A DNA stretch of 64,000 nt from a virus. The stretch lies in IMG/VR virus record IMGVR_UViG_3300043395_002359, positions 29,041-93,040 of that record; one strand, 5' to 3'. Made by a program: the position numbers and the translations under genes. This document shows positions 1 to 8,342 of this stretch, piece by piece. Within the stretch, counting starts at the first letter, position 1. Each line of letters starts with the position of its first letter. The notes under the pieces were generated by a model that saw only the letters and a program-made list of their open reading frames with translations, was not told the DNA's origin and made no database searches.

Positions 1-1
1 T

Positions 2-565
2 AATTCTGTAAGCACTGGTTTTGTAACTGGTGATTACAATAGAGAGACTGGAATCAAGGGAGATGGTGTCACTAAGTGGATAAGAACGGAAAGAGTTAAT
101 AATACATTTATTACTGACAATCATCATAGAGCGGCATGGGTCACGGAGGTTGGCACCGGCCCTATTTTTGCTGGTGGTGTGAATCAAATTGGTTCCACAT
201 ATGTCGACTGGGTGCCGGGATACGGTGGAATTAGGCATGGCTTTGTTACCAATCAAAAAACCATCAGTGGCGAGGACGCCTTGACGAGTAGTGGTGGTTT
301 CGTTGGATTCAGCAGAAGCAAAACTAGCAGCTATGACTACATAGTACCCGGAGCCTCTGGAACCGTATACCAACAGTCTCAAACGCCATGGCTAGAGCCT
401 GTGGAAATACTTGGAGCATCTATCGATCAGACAAGCAACTATCAAGTCGTGGCAAGGGGTTCTCATAGAATAGGCTTCTATTCACATGGATCAGCTCTTG
501 ACCTGGCCAGGTTAAAGCAAAGAGTGTCTCAGTTGATAACGGAAATGCAGGCAGCCATAATATAA
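2..565 (+). CDS. Virion-associated protein, C-terminal part (5' cut by window edge)
   Basis: The reading frame is open from the first bases of the window, so only the C-terminal ~187 residues are visible; the GTG at 179 is internal and not a real start. The visible part is rich in Gly, Thr and Ser with beta-strand-like segments and ends in a short helical stretch (LARLKQRVSQLITEM). I do not recognise a family. Position directly upstream of other virion genes, 44 bp before the next one, suggests a tail or baseplate-related structural protein. That role is inferred from context only. Confidence 0.7.
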   Translation, partial: NSVSTGFVTGDYNRETGIKGDGVTKWIRTERVNNTFITDNHHRAAWVTEVGTGPIFAGGVNQIGSTYVDWVPGYGGIRHGFVTNQKTISGEDALTSSGGFVGFSRSKTSSYDYIVPGASGTVYQQSQTPWLEPVEILGASIDQTSNYQVVARGSHRIGFYSHGSALDLARLKQRVSQLITEMQAAII

Positions 566-609
566 ATTGTTTGGCATACTAGTCAAGATCATCAACGGGA
601 TTAACAAAC

Positions 610-1086
610 GTGGCTGTTACGGTATCGGTTTATAATCAAGCCGCTGCTTTGTTTGCTCAGGGTGCGATAAATGCTGCTGGGACCTTCACCCAGCCAGAAA
701 CTGCTGATAAATACAAAGTAGCTCTATATACGAATATTGCGGCTCCATTTACTGCTGCTGATGTCAGCCTTGCCGCCCTGACCGGAGGCACTTACACGGA
801 AGTCGTAAACTCTGGCTATACTGCTGGCGGCCTGGAGCTTACCGGCGTGACTGTTACTCAGTCGGCCAATGACGCGACATTAGATGCGAATGACGCTAGC
901 TGGACTGCGACTGGTGCAGCGATCGATGCAGCATTTGCTATCCTGTATCGAAAGTCAAAGACTGGGGACTTGATTGATAGGCCTTTATTGCATATCAACT
1001 TTGGTCAGACTGAAACAGCGGCGGCTGGAACCGATTTCAAAATTGTCTGGTCGGCAAGCGGTATCTTTAGCTTCGTTGTGACCTGA
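610..1086 (+). CDS. Small putative virion protein
   Basis: 158 residues with a GTG start. The sequence is Ala/Thr-rich with alternating hydrophobic residues typical of an all-beta virion protein; segments such as NDASWTATGAAIDAAFAILY and a C-terminal IVWSASGIFSFVVT resemble small structural proteins seen near head-tail or tail genes of many phages. No Shine-Dalgarno is evident. The next gene follows after 2 bp, so it is probably in one operon with its neighbours. No specific function can be assigned. Confidence 0.75.
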   Translation: MAVTVSVYNQAAALFAQGAINAAGTFTQPETADKYKVALYTNIAAPFTAADVSLAALTGGTYTEVVNSGYTAGGLELTGVTVTQSANDATLDANDASWTATGAAIDAAFAILYRKSKTGDLIDRPLLHINFGQTETAAAGTDFKIVWSASGIFSFVVT

Positions 1087-1088
1087 TT

Positions 1089-1751
1089 ATGTCGATATCT
1101 ACATCGATCAGTAATAATGAATTAAGACGCCTGGCTGTTCGTGCGTACGAGGGCAAAACCTTGTGGGTTCGCCTTTGCAGTCAAGTGACTACTACATATG
1201 ATCAGAATAGTCCTGTCTCCTCCTGGCTAAGCCTGGAGTTGGCGCAGACTCAGGGCTATGCTCCATTTTCTGCAACGATAGGCTCGGGTCAGTATGATGG
1301 CCCTACTGGCAAGTACAAACTTCCTTCGATAGATGCCCCGTTTAATTGCACTAGTGGTGTAATTACATACAACAATGTTTTGGTTTATATTGATGATTAC
1401 GTAGACGGCACTGAAACCTATACCGGCACAAACGTGTCGTTTCAGACAAGTCTCAATACGATAACCAGAACAAGTGGCACGTTTGTCGGGCTTCTTGAGA
1501 GTGGCTCCTACGTGAAGGTTGAAGGTTCTGGTGGAAATGATGGGACATATCTTGTGTCCAGTGTAGCGGCTCTGACCGTCACTCTTGATGCCAGTACTCC
1601 CTTAACTATTACAGAAGGGGCTGGCGCTAGTGTCACGCTGACTAAGCAAACACTATATCCCTATGCAATTATTGAGGAAATTCCGAACATAGCATTAGCC
1701 GAGGGGCAAACACAGACTTACAGGGTAGAGCTAAGCACAGATGATGCTTAG
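1089..1751 (+). CDS. Putative virion protein
   Basis: 220 residues starting ATG, 2 bp after the previous stop. It contains Gly/Thr-rich beta-type sequence in the middle (EGSGGNDGTYLVSSVAALTV, residues ~140-160) of the kind found in virion accessory domains, and ends in a segment like that of its upstream neighbour. Not recognised as a named family. The tight spacing to genes on both sides supports co-expression with virion components. Confidence 0.75.
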   Translation: MSISTSISNNELRRLAVRAYEGKTLWVRLCSQVTTTYDQNSPVSSWLSLELAQTQGYAPFSATIGSGQYDGPTGKYKLPSIDAPFNCTSGVITYNNVLVYIDDYVDGTETYTGTNVSFQTSLNTITRTSGTFVGLLESGSYVKVEGSGGNDGTYLVSSVAALTVTLDASTPLTITEGAGASVTLTKQTLYPYAIIEEIPNIALAEGQTQTYRVELSTDDA

Positions 1752-1753
1752 AT

Positions 1754-4700
1754 ATGGCTATCAATGTTCAGATAAACGTTGATTTAAGTAATTTATCTCA
1801 AAGGGCAATTGAGCAGGCGGTTGCCGATAGAGCTGCTCAGATTCAGAGCGAAGAGGAAGCCAAGATAAAGAGAGAAGCCCTTGAGGCTAAGACCAACAGA
1901 CTAGAAGAGAGGCGACAGGACTCAAAGGGAATAGAGGATATGCCTACTTGGCGGTCAAAGCCACCAAGACTTGAGCTTAGCAGCTACGCTATTAAACAAA
2001 AAAATTGGAATATGATGTGGTTTCGCGTTGAAAATGCGCCAAGCCAAAGGCGCTTGCGTGCCTATATTAGTAATTCGGAAGGCTCTAGCTTTAGGGAGCT
2101 TAACCTTGACTGGGCGATGGAATCTTCTCTTTTGCCAATAAACGGAGACCCAGCATCTCCGGTGGACGAAGAAATACCCACTCCTTCCTCTTACTTGGAA
2201 TCATTCCTTCCGGATTGGGTTGAGCCCAAAAATTTACATAAAGTAGATGATATGCCGCCGTTTAGCACGTTTGTGGTTCCAAGAATAGTTGCAGGAAATA
2301 ACGCAAATGGCTTCTCTTTAGCAAAGCAGCTAGACAATTGGATTTATAATCCATGGTTTATGGGTTTAAGTCTTAGCAAGACTGGGCCCTTTGTCCAAGT
2401 CCAGAGAGTTTTGTGGGAAAAGATTCAAGACTCAGGTGGAACACGCATAGCCCTGTTACCATTGATAGACGATATCGCTGTTGCTGTCGTCTTCACTGAA
2501 ACCATCGTCAAAAGTAGAAGTATAGATTTCTTTAGAATAAAACAAGGAGGGGGAACGATTGCGGCTAATTCGCCGAGATCGGTAAGTATTCCCAGTGTAT
2601 ACAGATACGCCCAGAGTATCAGGGGGAATGGGGAGCAGGGCACCCAGGAGACTCCAACCTGGGAGTTCCTGATTGGCAGGATACCAGGCGGTTTTGGGGC
2701 TATCAAGTCAGTGACAGCTCGAATGGCTCCAAGAAATCCAGAAGGTGAACAGATCGCTGATGGCACTAAAACCATTGGTCTAACTAATTTTGACCAGACA
2801 CATAGTATTAAGTTTGCTCTTTGTACCTCGGGAAGCTTCCCGCAGCATTACAGGCAATACTATGCCGACAAAGATGTCAGGAGCCAGCAAGCAAAGATAA
2901 GGACCGTGCTGACAGATGCTGAAAAAGATAAAACAAAATGGACATGGGCCCCATGTAAATTTGTTAGCCCAATAATGACTATTGGGACTGACCCCAGGGT
3001 TTATCATCCCAGTCCGTTCTTGCCAGACGGCCAAGTCAATAATTGCGACGGGACAGGCTACGACCTATCAAAACGAGGGTGGGATGATACCGAGTATTAT
3101 TCTGATTTGTTTTATAATTATTCTACAGGGACTACGACCAATAAAAGGGTTTATCGAGGGTGGTCTAAAACCTGGGGCTCTGAAACTGGGCAAACTCCAG
3201 CTACGTTTAAAGCTGTTTACGAGGGTGACTATTTATTTGTAAGGATCTTAGAAGTAGAGTGGAATAACCAATCTTCTTATTGTCAAAGTCAGTATGGAAC
3301 GACAAGAATCGCCCCGTACGAGGAGATCACAGAAGGAGACCGGTATACCGGCAATCATAACAGTCCGCAGAATTGGACGGAATCGCTGTATTTAACAATA
3401 GAACTTGAAGATGGCTCAGCAATAGAAGTCAACTTGTCGGGCGGAAATACCGTTTTTAACTATAAAGAAACTGCGCATGTAATGCAAGACTCGGAGTTGA
3501 TATCATATCACAATGATGTGAACGGAGTAGAGCCTACTGTCAGATGCTTCGTCGTAAGCGATGTCGCGCTGGAGGAAATAGAGCCACCTCAAACCCTTAA
3601 AGCTAATATAGGCCAACTGTTCAACAGGCTCTACCAACAGGGCGAGGACGAATTCTATGCAGCTAACATATTAGAGGGCGAGAATCAAAGCAATTTATCT
3701 TATGGAGATTATGCGGATAGCGTCTATCACTACAAGTACGGACCACTGCCAGGCAAGAATTTACTTGCAGATGGTCACGGCAAGTCACTTGCTCGCTGGC
3801 TTCCTTTTAGCCCAGTACCTCAAGGTTATTCCCTGGAAGAGGACTACGGATCGCCGCCAGTAAAAGTAAAGAGCTCATATCCAGGAATCGAAGACGAAGA
3901 ATCTGTATTAGCTACTCTACCTGTGATTCCAAGGGATGCTTTATACTCGCTTGGAAATAATAGCTATAAATCGTGGATGGAATGCGCCTCACTTAATGTA
4001 CTTGATTACAGAGGAGGGCAGCCACTCAAGGGCAAATCGTATATATTCTCGGTTTACGTTAAAGTAAATGATGTTGGAGCTAAAGATAATGGTATATACC
4101 CAGATGAAGTGAAAGAGTGCGAAGGAACTCTGGACGACAACGGAGGGAAGCTGGAAGTAACGGGCGAAGAAGGAAAAGCCCTAATATGCCTGCAGCAGGT
4201 TGTCCCAAAAGCAAATAAATTCTACATAAGTAAATATACTGTACAGGAAGTAGAAATTGGTTCTTGGTACAGGATTTGGATGAAAATGACATGCAAGGGT
4301 GGTGATATTTTTAGGATAGATAACTGGAATGGCAACCATCTGTCTTATTTGCAAATGGAGGTATTTGGCCCCCAGCTCGAGAGTACCGAAAAAGAAAAGC
4401 CTACAGATAAGGATAAGAACGACAAGCCTACAGATTACTTGCCAAGGGGTGATTTTGCGCAGGTTTACAGGAGTGGTGTCTATACAGATGCCGTTGCAAA
4501 AGGCAACGCTTACAACAGTATCGGCACTGAAACTGCTGGCTGGGTTTATGACCCAAACGCCATACCTGTAGATGGAGTTTTCATGAGCCAAGGCATTGGC
4601 TTTGAAAGCATATATCAGCAAGGAGATAGTGGGACCCTTAACGCTCAAAGTGTTGTTAATAATCTTGGAGCCGACAGCAACTCTAACTTGTTTCCGGAAG

Positions 4701-5590
4701 AGGAAGGGAGAGTCTCTAAATGGTCACCAGCCGCGTATTCCGATCTAGGTGTTGAATCTCCAATAACTTCTGGTGCGTATAAATCAGATATTGGTGGCGC
4801 ATCAACAGCGAGATGCGATGTTGGCGCTCCGCAATTCAATGAAGGACCTCTAGCAGACAGAAAGAACGAAACGTTCCAGTCGGTAAACGATCAACCTGCT
4901 ACGTATTACGAATCTTTGTATAAAATTTCCAACGAAAAGATAGAAACTGGCAAGATTAATAGTTCAAGTACCAATGATTATGCAGGTCTTAATGGGTCTA
5001 CATCTAAAGTAAGAATGACCAGCAATAACTGCGCCACGCCACCATGGAAGTACGGAGACTTAGATGCAAGCGATCCGGAGTACTCCGTCAACGGAAACCC
5101 TGATTATGATTCAGACAGAAGACTTGTATCTGGATGCCTAGAGCAAGGTTACTCAAGCGATAATGGCAAGTACAATAGTAACCTGGGCAAGGCTACTGGT
5201 TCAATGTATGGGGTCAATAGCGCAGAGTGTGTCACCTATGCTCAGTATGGCCCCGGAGGTACGCCTCTGGGAGCCCCGGAACTGGGAGGAGGATCAAGCT
5301 CTCTTGCGGGCACAGCCGAAGGAGCGCAAGGCCAACAGGCCGAAAGAGATCAGTGCAAATTTATCATGGATAAAGCCAAAAAGATGCAAGGATGGCTGAA
5401 AAATCAAAACTATATGATGTCTGAATTGCTTTTAAGAGGAGAGGCCACATCTCTGCCTGGGGTGATTCAATATACTTCATGGGGAAATCTAGAAAGGAAT
5501 GCCAAGTCGCTCGAGAGCCTTGGGTTTGATGCGGAAGTAATACTTGGTATAGGCACCAATACTCCAGTCGATGAGGAGATACAGACGTAA
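1754..5590 (+). CDS. Large virion protein with carbohydrate-binding-like domain
   Basis: 1278 residues. Residues ~20-60 are charged and probably helical or coiled coil. A central to C-terminal segment around residues 735-880 has the layout of a jelly-roll carbohydrate-binding module as found in phage tail proteins: a YIFSVYVKVND strand, a GSWYRIWMKMTC strand and an LQMEVFGPQLES strand. The last ~300 residues are low in hydrophobics, Gly/Ser/Asn-rich and contain several Cys. Length and context suggest a baseplate, tail or adsorption protein. It is not a typical tape measure because long hydrophobic helices are missing. The exact role is unknown. Confidence 0.8.
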   Translation: MAINVQINVDLSNLSQRAIEQAVADRAAQIQSEEEAKIKREALEAKTNRLEERRQDSKGIEDMPTWRSKPPRLELSSYAIKQKNWNMMWFRVENAPSQRRLRAYISNSEGSSFRELNLDWAMESSLLPINGDPASPVDEEIPTPSSYLESFLPDWVEPKNLHKVDDMPPFSTFVVPRIVAGNNANGFSLAKQLDNWIYNPWFMGLSLSKTGPFVQVQRVLWEKIQDSGGTRIALLPLIDDIAVAVVFTETIVKSRSIDFFRIKQGGGTIAANSPRSVSIPSVYRYAQSIRGNGEQGTQETPTWEFLIGRIPGGFGAIKSVTARMAPRNPEGEQIADGTKTIGLTNFDQTHSIKFALCTSGSFPQHYRQYYADKDVRSQQAKIRTVLTDAEKDKTKWTWAPCKFVSPIMTIGTDPRVYHPSPFLPDGQVNNCDGTGYDLSKRGWDDTEYYSDLFYNYSTGTTTNKRVYRGWSKTWGSETGQTPATFKAVYEGDYLFVRILEVEWNNQSSYCQSQYGTTRIAPYEEITEGDRYTGNHNSPQNWTESLYLTIELEDGSAIEVNLSGGNTVFNYKETAHVMQDSELISYHNDVNGVEPTVRCFVVSDVALEEIEPPQTLKANIGQLFNRLYQQGEDEFYAANILEGENQSNLSYGDYADSVYHYKYGPLPGKNLLADGHGKSLARWLPFSPVPQGYSLEEDYGSPPVKVKSSYPGIEDEESVLATLPVIPRDALYSLGNNSYKSWMECASLNVLDYRGGQPLKGKSYIFSVYVKVNDVGAKDNGIYPDEVKECEGTLDDNGGKLEVTGEEGKALICLQQVVPKANKFYISKYTVQEVEIGSWYRIWMKMTCKGGDIFRIDNWNGNHLSYLQMEVFGPQLESTEKEKPTDKDKNDKPTDYLPRGDFAQVYRSGVYTDAVAKGNAYNSIGTETAGWVYDPNAIPVDGVFMSQGIGFESIYQQGDSGTLNAQSVVNNLGADSNSNLFPEEEGRVSKWSPAAYSDLGVESPITSGAYKSDIGGASTARCDVGAPQFNEGPLADRKNETFQSVNDQPATYYESLYKISNEKIETGKINSSSTNDYAGLNGSTSKVRMTSNNCATPPWKYGDLDASDPEYSVNGNPDYDSDRRLVSGCLEQGYSSDNGKYNSNLGKATGSMYGVNSAECVTYAQYGPGGTPLGAPELGGGSSSLAGTAEGAQGQQAERDQCKFIMDKAKKMQGWLKNQNYMMSELLLRGEATSLPGVIQYTSWGNLERNAKSLESLGFDAEVILGIGTNTPVDEEIQT

Positions 5591-5642
5591 AGCCAGGACA
5601 TTTATTGGAAGATTAGCTTATAGTTGATTGCTTTATAGCAGA

Positions 5643-5813
5643 ATGGATGACAATATTCCCGGAATAGTTGTAGACAGTCTTGCTGTAACTTTAGCGAACA
5701 GAGAATCACTAGCGAGAAAGACAGCAAGGGATAACATTATTAAATATGCGGAAAACAGCACATCTAGCAAGATTACCAGCAATACATCGTCCCTAGGTAG
5801 TCGTATTCATTGA
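5643..5813 (+). CDS. Small hypothetical protein
   Basis: 56 residues from an ATG; an in-frame TTG at 5628 would add five. It fills an otherwise empty gap between the large virion gene and the scaffold gene. The product is polar (DDNIPGIVVDSLAVTLAN near the N terminus, Ser/Thr-rich C terminus) with no recognised family. There is no clear ribosome-binding site, so it could be a chance ORF. Confidence 0.4.
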   Translation: MDDNIPGIVVDSLAVTLANRESLARKTARDNIIKYAENSTSSKITSNTSSLGSRIH

Positions 5814-5827
5814 GTCCTATAATTAAT

Positions 5828-5863
5828 TAGGCATCCTAATCCGCCCCTTAGGCGAGATGCCTA
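5828..5863 (+). promoter_or_regulatory. Hairpin with GGCGAG motif upstream of scaffold gene
   Basis: An 8-bp inverted repeat (TAGGCATC / GATGCCTA) encloses a smaller CGCC/GGCG stem and ends 6 bp before the scaffold ATG. It has no U-run, so it is not a standard terminator. The right part, CCTTAGGCGAGATGCC (5846-5861), recurs with one mismatch directly before the portal gene (43988-44003) and in shorter form before the small terminase gene. A TATAAT-like hexamer lies just upstream at about 5818. Confidence 0.5.
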
Positions 5864-5869
5864 GCTACA

Positions 5870-6622
5870 ATGGAAGAAACCCTGCAGTTTACCGAAGACC
5901 AGCAACAGCTTGAGACAGGCGGCGCTGGCGCAAGTGAAACTACTTCTAGTGATCAAAACGAAAGCCGTAATTACTCAGAAGAAGAGGTCCAAAATCTGCT
6001 TAAAGCCCTCAAGGCCGAGCGCGAGTCCAGGAAAATTTACGAAAAAGAGGTAAAAGAAAAAAGCCAGCAACTTGAAAAGTTTGCTCAAATCAACCCTGAC
6101 GAATATCGAAAGTTACAAGAAGAAGCTGCAATAGCGGCCAGAGAAAAGGCCGCTGCAGATGAACGGACCGCCCTGCTTGAAGAGAAGTATGGTGCCCAGG
6201 CAGCCGAGGCATTAAAACAGAGAGACGAAAGAACCAAGGAATTGCTTGAGTTCAGAAAAAGATATGCGCTGGAGAAGGTCTTTTTCGCCGCCGGCGGTCG
6301 TACCGATTCTGCGGATGGGGTGTCATTTTTTGACATGCTTGCCAACCAGATTGGTAATCAATTCCGACTTGAGCCCGATGGCAACATTACTGTTGTCGAT
6401 TACCAAGGCGACCCTGTCCTTGATAAGGATTCCGGTCGGCGCATCACGCCAGAAGATTACCTTTCGAAGTTTAAAACCCACGCGATCTACGGAACCTTTT
6501 TTAAGGGTAACAAGGGATCTGGCGCTGGGATTGGATATGGCGGCACGAACGCAAGTGGTATGCCCACTGAAGACTTGCACGCATTGAGTAGCGAAGAGCT
6601 ATTCCAGAAGGCCTTTGGCTGA
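5870..6622 (+). CDS. Putative capsid scaffolding protein
   Basis: 250 residues. The N-terminal ~40 residues are acidic and Gln/Ser-rich, residues ~40-130 form a long charged coiled coil (EEVQNLLKALKAERESRKIY and onward), and the C-terminal ~90 residues are mixed, ending EELFQKAFG. Acidic, helical, Gln/Glu/Lys-rich composition and placement directly before the major capsid gene are the classic signs of a phage scaffold. A terminator follows, separating it from the capsid gene, which suggests independent dosage control of the two. Confidence 0.8.
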   Translation: MEETLQFTEDQQQLETGGAGASETTSSDQNESRNYSEEEVQNLLKALKAERESRKIYEKEVKEKSQQLEKFAQINPDEYRKLQEEAAIAAREKAAADERTALLEEKYGAQAAEALKQRDERTKELLEFRKRYALEKVFFAAGGRTDSADGVSFFDMLANQIGNQFRLEPDGNITVVDYQGDPVLDKDSGRRITPEDYLSKFKTHAIYGTFFKGNKGSGAGIGYGGTNASGMPTEDLHALSSEELFQKAFG

Positions 6623-6653
6623 TAAATTAGCAAAACTTAATAATTAAGTTATG

Positions 6654-6678
6654 AACCGGCCCTAAAAAGGCCGGTTTT
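6654..6678 (+). terminator. Intrinsic terminator after scaffold gene
   Basis: Perfect 8-bp stem AACCGGCC / GGCCGGTT with a 7-nt A-rich loop, followed by TTTTAT. It lies 32 bp after the scaffold stop. Confidence 0.9.
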
Positions 6679-6819
6679 ATAATTATTTAGGTAGTCTAAG
6701 GCGAGTACCCAGCCCTGAATTGGTTGTGATGACCTATCGGGGAGGGTCTAGCGCGATGGATGTGACATCCTGAAGCGATTTACCTTTCCTGTCAACCGTT
6801 CATCCGCCAATTATTTGCT
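6679..6819 (+). promoter_or_regulatory. Leader region of the major capsid gene
   Basis: 141 bp without a gene between a terminator and the capsid start. It contains the motif TCTAAGGCGAGTACCC (6695-6710), related to the motif before the scaffold, portal and small terminase genes, and a small hairpin GGATGTGACATCC (~6758-6770). The bases just before the ATG are pyrimidine-rich without a Shine-Dalgarno. It is a likely promoter plus long 5' UTR for the most strongly expressed gene; the exact promoter could not be fixed. Confidence 0.5.
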
Positions 6820-7713
6820 ATGGCACTTACTCTTGCAGAGGCTAAAAAGCACTCTACTAATCCCCAGGAACTGGCAATCATCACCGAACTGGCTGCCGGC
6901 CCCCTGCTCCAGAACCTGCCCTTCCGCGAAGTGCAAGGTAATGGTCTGTTCTGGAAGCGTGAAGAGTCCCTCGGTGATGTGGGCTTCCGTGCTTTCAACG
7001 AAGGCTACGCCGAGAGCTATGCCACCGTCAAACAGCACAGCGAAGCTCTGAAGCTGTTCGGTGGTGACATCAAGGTTGACCGTGCTATCGTTGAGCTGGA
7101 GGGTCCCGAGGCCCGCGCTTATCAGATCCAGGCCAAGACTCGCGCCATGCGCCTGTCCTTCGAGGCTCTGTTCATCAACGGTGACTCCAACAGCAGCTCT
7201 GCTCAGTTCGACGGCCTTGCTCGTCGCCTGGTGTCTGGCTCCAGCCAGTATGTCAGCAATGGCGGTGGCGCCCTTGATCTTGGCAAGCTTGATGAGGCCC
7301 TTGATGCTGTGGACGCCCAAGGCGGTCAGAAGTATCTGGTCATGTCCAAGTCGGCCCGTCGTCATCTGAGCAAGCACGCCCGTGCTACCACTCAGATCGA
7401 CATTGAGCGCAACGACTTTGGTTACCAGCAACTGTTCTACGGCGGCGTGCCCGTGCTCGAGCTGGATCGCGACCATCAGAACGTGGCCATCCTGGACGCT
7501 ACCCCCAGCAACCAGTCGATCTATGTTGTCGCCTTCGGCAACGACCTGCTGACTGGTCTGCAAAACGGCGGTCCCCAAGTCCGTGACCTGGGTGAAGCAA
7601 CCGATTCGCCTGTTCTGGTTACTAGAGTGGAGTGGTATTGTGGCATGGCTCTTATTAACGGTAGGGCTGCTGCTCGCCTGGCTGGTGTTGACGCTACTGC
7701 AGCCGTTGCCTGA
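6820..7713 (+). CDS. Major capsid protein (HK97-type fold likely)
   Basis: 297 residues starting MALTLAEAKKHSTNPQ. Order of elements matches phage major capsid proteins: N-terminal helix with LAAGPLLQNLPFREVQGNG, an FNEG.AESYATVKQ extended-loop-like segment, an RLSFEALFINGDS spine-like region, then LDEALDAVDAQGGQKYLVMS and a C-terminal RVEWYCGMALINGRAAARLAGV. It follows a scaffold gene and is bracketed by terminators. Codon use is distinct from most of the window, strongly preferring C- or T-ending codons with CTG for Leu, as expected for a very highly expressed gene. The exact capsid subfamily is not certain. Confidence 0.9.
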   Translation: MALTLAEAKKHSTNPQELAIITELAAGPLLQNLPFREVQGNGLFWKREESLGDVGFRAFNEGYAESYATVKQHSEALKLFGGDIKVDRAIVELEGPEARAYQIQAKTRAMRLSFEALFINGDSNSSSAQFDGLARRLVSGSSQYVSNGGGALDLGKLDEALDAVDAQGGQKYLVMSKSARRHLSKHARATTQIDIERNDFGYQQLFYGGVPVLELDRDHQNVAILDATPSNQSIYVVAFGNDLLTGLQNGGPQVRDLGEATDSPVLVTRVEWYCGMALINGRAAARLAGVDATAAVA

Positions 7714-7731
7714 TAAGTTCGGCAAATAAGC

Positions 7732-7757
7732 AAAAGGCCCTTCGGGGCCTTTTTTAT
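7732..7757 (+). terminator. Intrinsic terminator after major capsid gene
   Basis: 9-bp stem AAAAGGCCC / GGGCCTTTT with a stable TTCG tetraloop followed by more T residues; 18 bp after the capsid stop. Confidence 0.93.
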
Positions 7758-7793
7758 TGTTTATGGAAACCTATTACAGGCTTATTACTGGCT

Positions 7794-8009
7794 ATGGATT
7801 TCTCTCAGTCGATCGCTCAAATTAGAGATGATGTCCATAATATTGGCGGGTTGAATGTGCCTGCTTATGACTATACCGAGAATTCTTATACGTCTGGCAA
7901 TTTAACGCAAGTCGTCTATAAGAGCGGTGGTGCTTCTGGTACGATTGTTGCTACATTGACCTTGGCCTATGACGGCAGTGGCAACCTGACTAGCGTTACC
8001 AGGACCTAG
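7794..8009 (+). CDS. Small putative virion protein
   Basis: 71 residues. N-terminal ~20 residues are polar and helical (SQSIAQIRDDVHNIGG); the rest is a small beta domain ending LAYDGSGNLTSVTRT, a pattern often seen in short phage structural proteins and fibre-associated domains. It is the first gene after the capsid terminator. Function is unknown. Confidence 0.7.
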   Translation: MDFSQSIAQIRDDVHNIGGLNVPAYDYTENSYTSGNLTQVVYKSGGASGTIVATLTLAYDGSGNLTSVTRT

Positions 8010-8057
8010 TAATTTAGCTGATAATTCTGGCAATCTATAGCAGGTATTTTTTCGATC

Positions 8058-8342
8058 ATGCTGGCTAACAATCCTGTCGTTATTGATAACGAGACCTACG
8101 ATCAGCTTGGTATTAACCTGGCAGTGACCTATCGTGTTACTGGTAATGGTACGGGTGATGCTAGCGTGGCGATGCGTATTGTGCCTTCTCGCATTGACCA
8201 GGACGGTAACGTGATTACGGCAGACGAGGCTGCAATGGGCATCTCGGTTGCAACGCTTGATGGTGTCGACCAGGATGCTGTTACGGCAGTGGATGCCGTG
8301 AAGGCCGCCATCGAAGCATATCTCGCTGCTAAGGGTATCTGA
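8058..8342 (+). CDS. Small hypothetical protein, probable virion component
   Basis: 94 residues. Beta-type N-terminal half (NLAVTYRVTGNGTGDASVAM) followed by an Ala-rich helix (AVDAVKAAIEAYLAAKG). The stop overlaps the ATG of the next gene by one base, so it is translationally coupled to the first of the two G8-like adhesin genes. Not recognised as a known family. Confidence 0.7.
   Translation: MLANNPVVIDNETYDQLGINLAVTYRVTGNGTGDASVAMRIVPSRIDQDGNVITADEAAMGISVATLDGVDQDAVTAVDAVKAAIEAYLAAKGI

Noticed and set aside
1754-5590. Tape-measure protein
   Set aside because: Although long, it lacks the extended hydrophobic and coiled-coil helices of tape measures and has lectin-like beta domains instead.
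6811-7725. 304-residue antisense ORF over the capsid gene
   Set aside because: It mirrors the capsid gene on the other strand and arises from its strong codon bias; no start signal or protein-like domain is seen.
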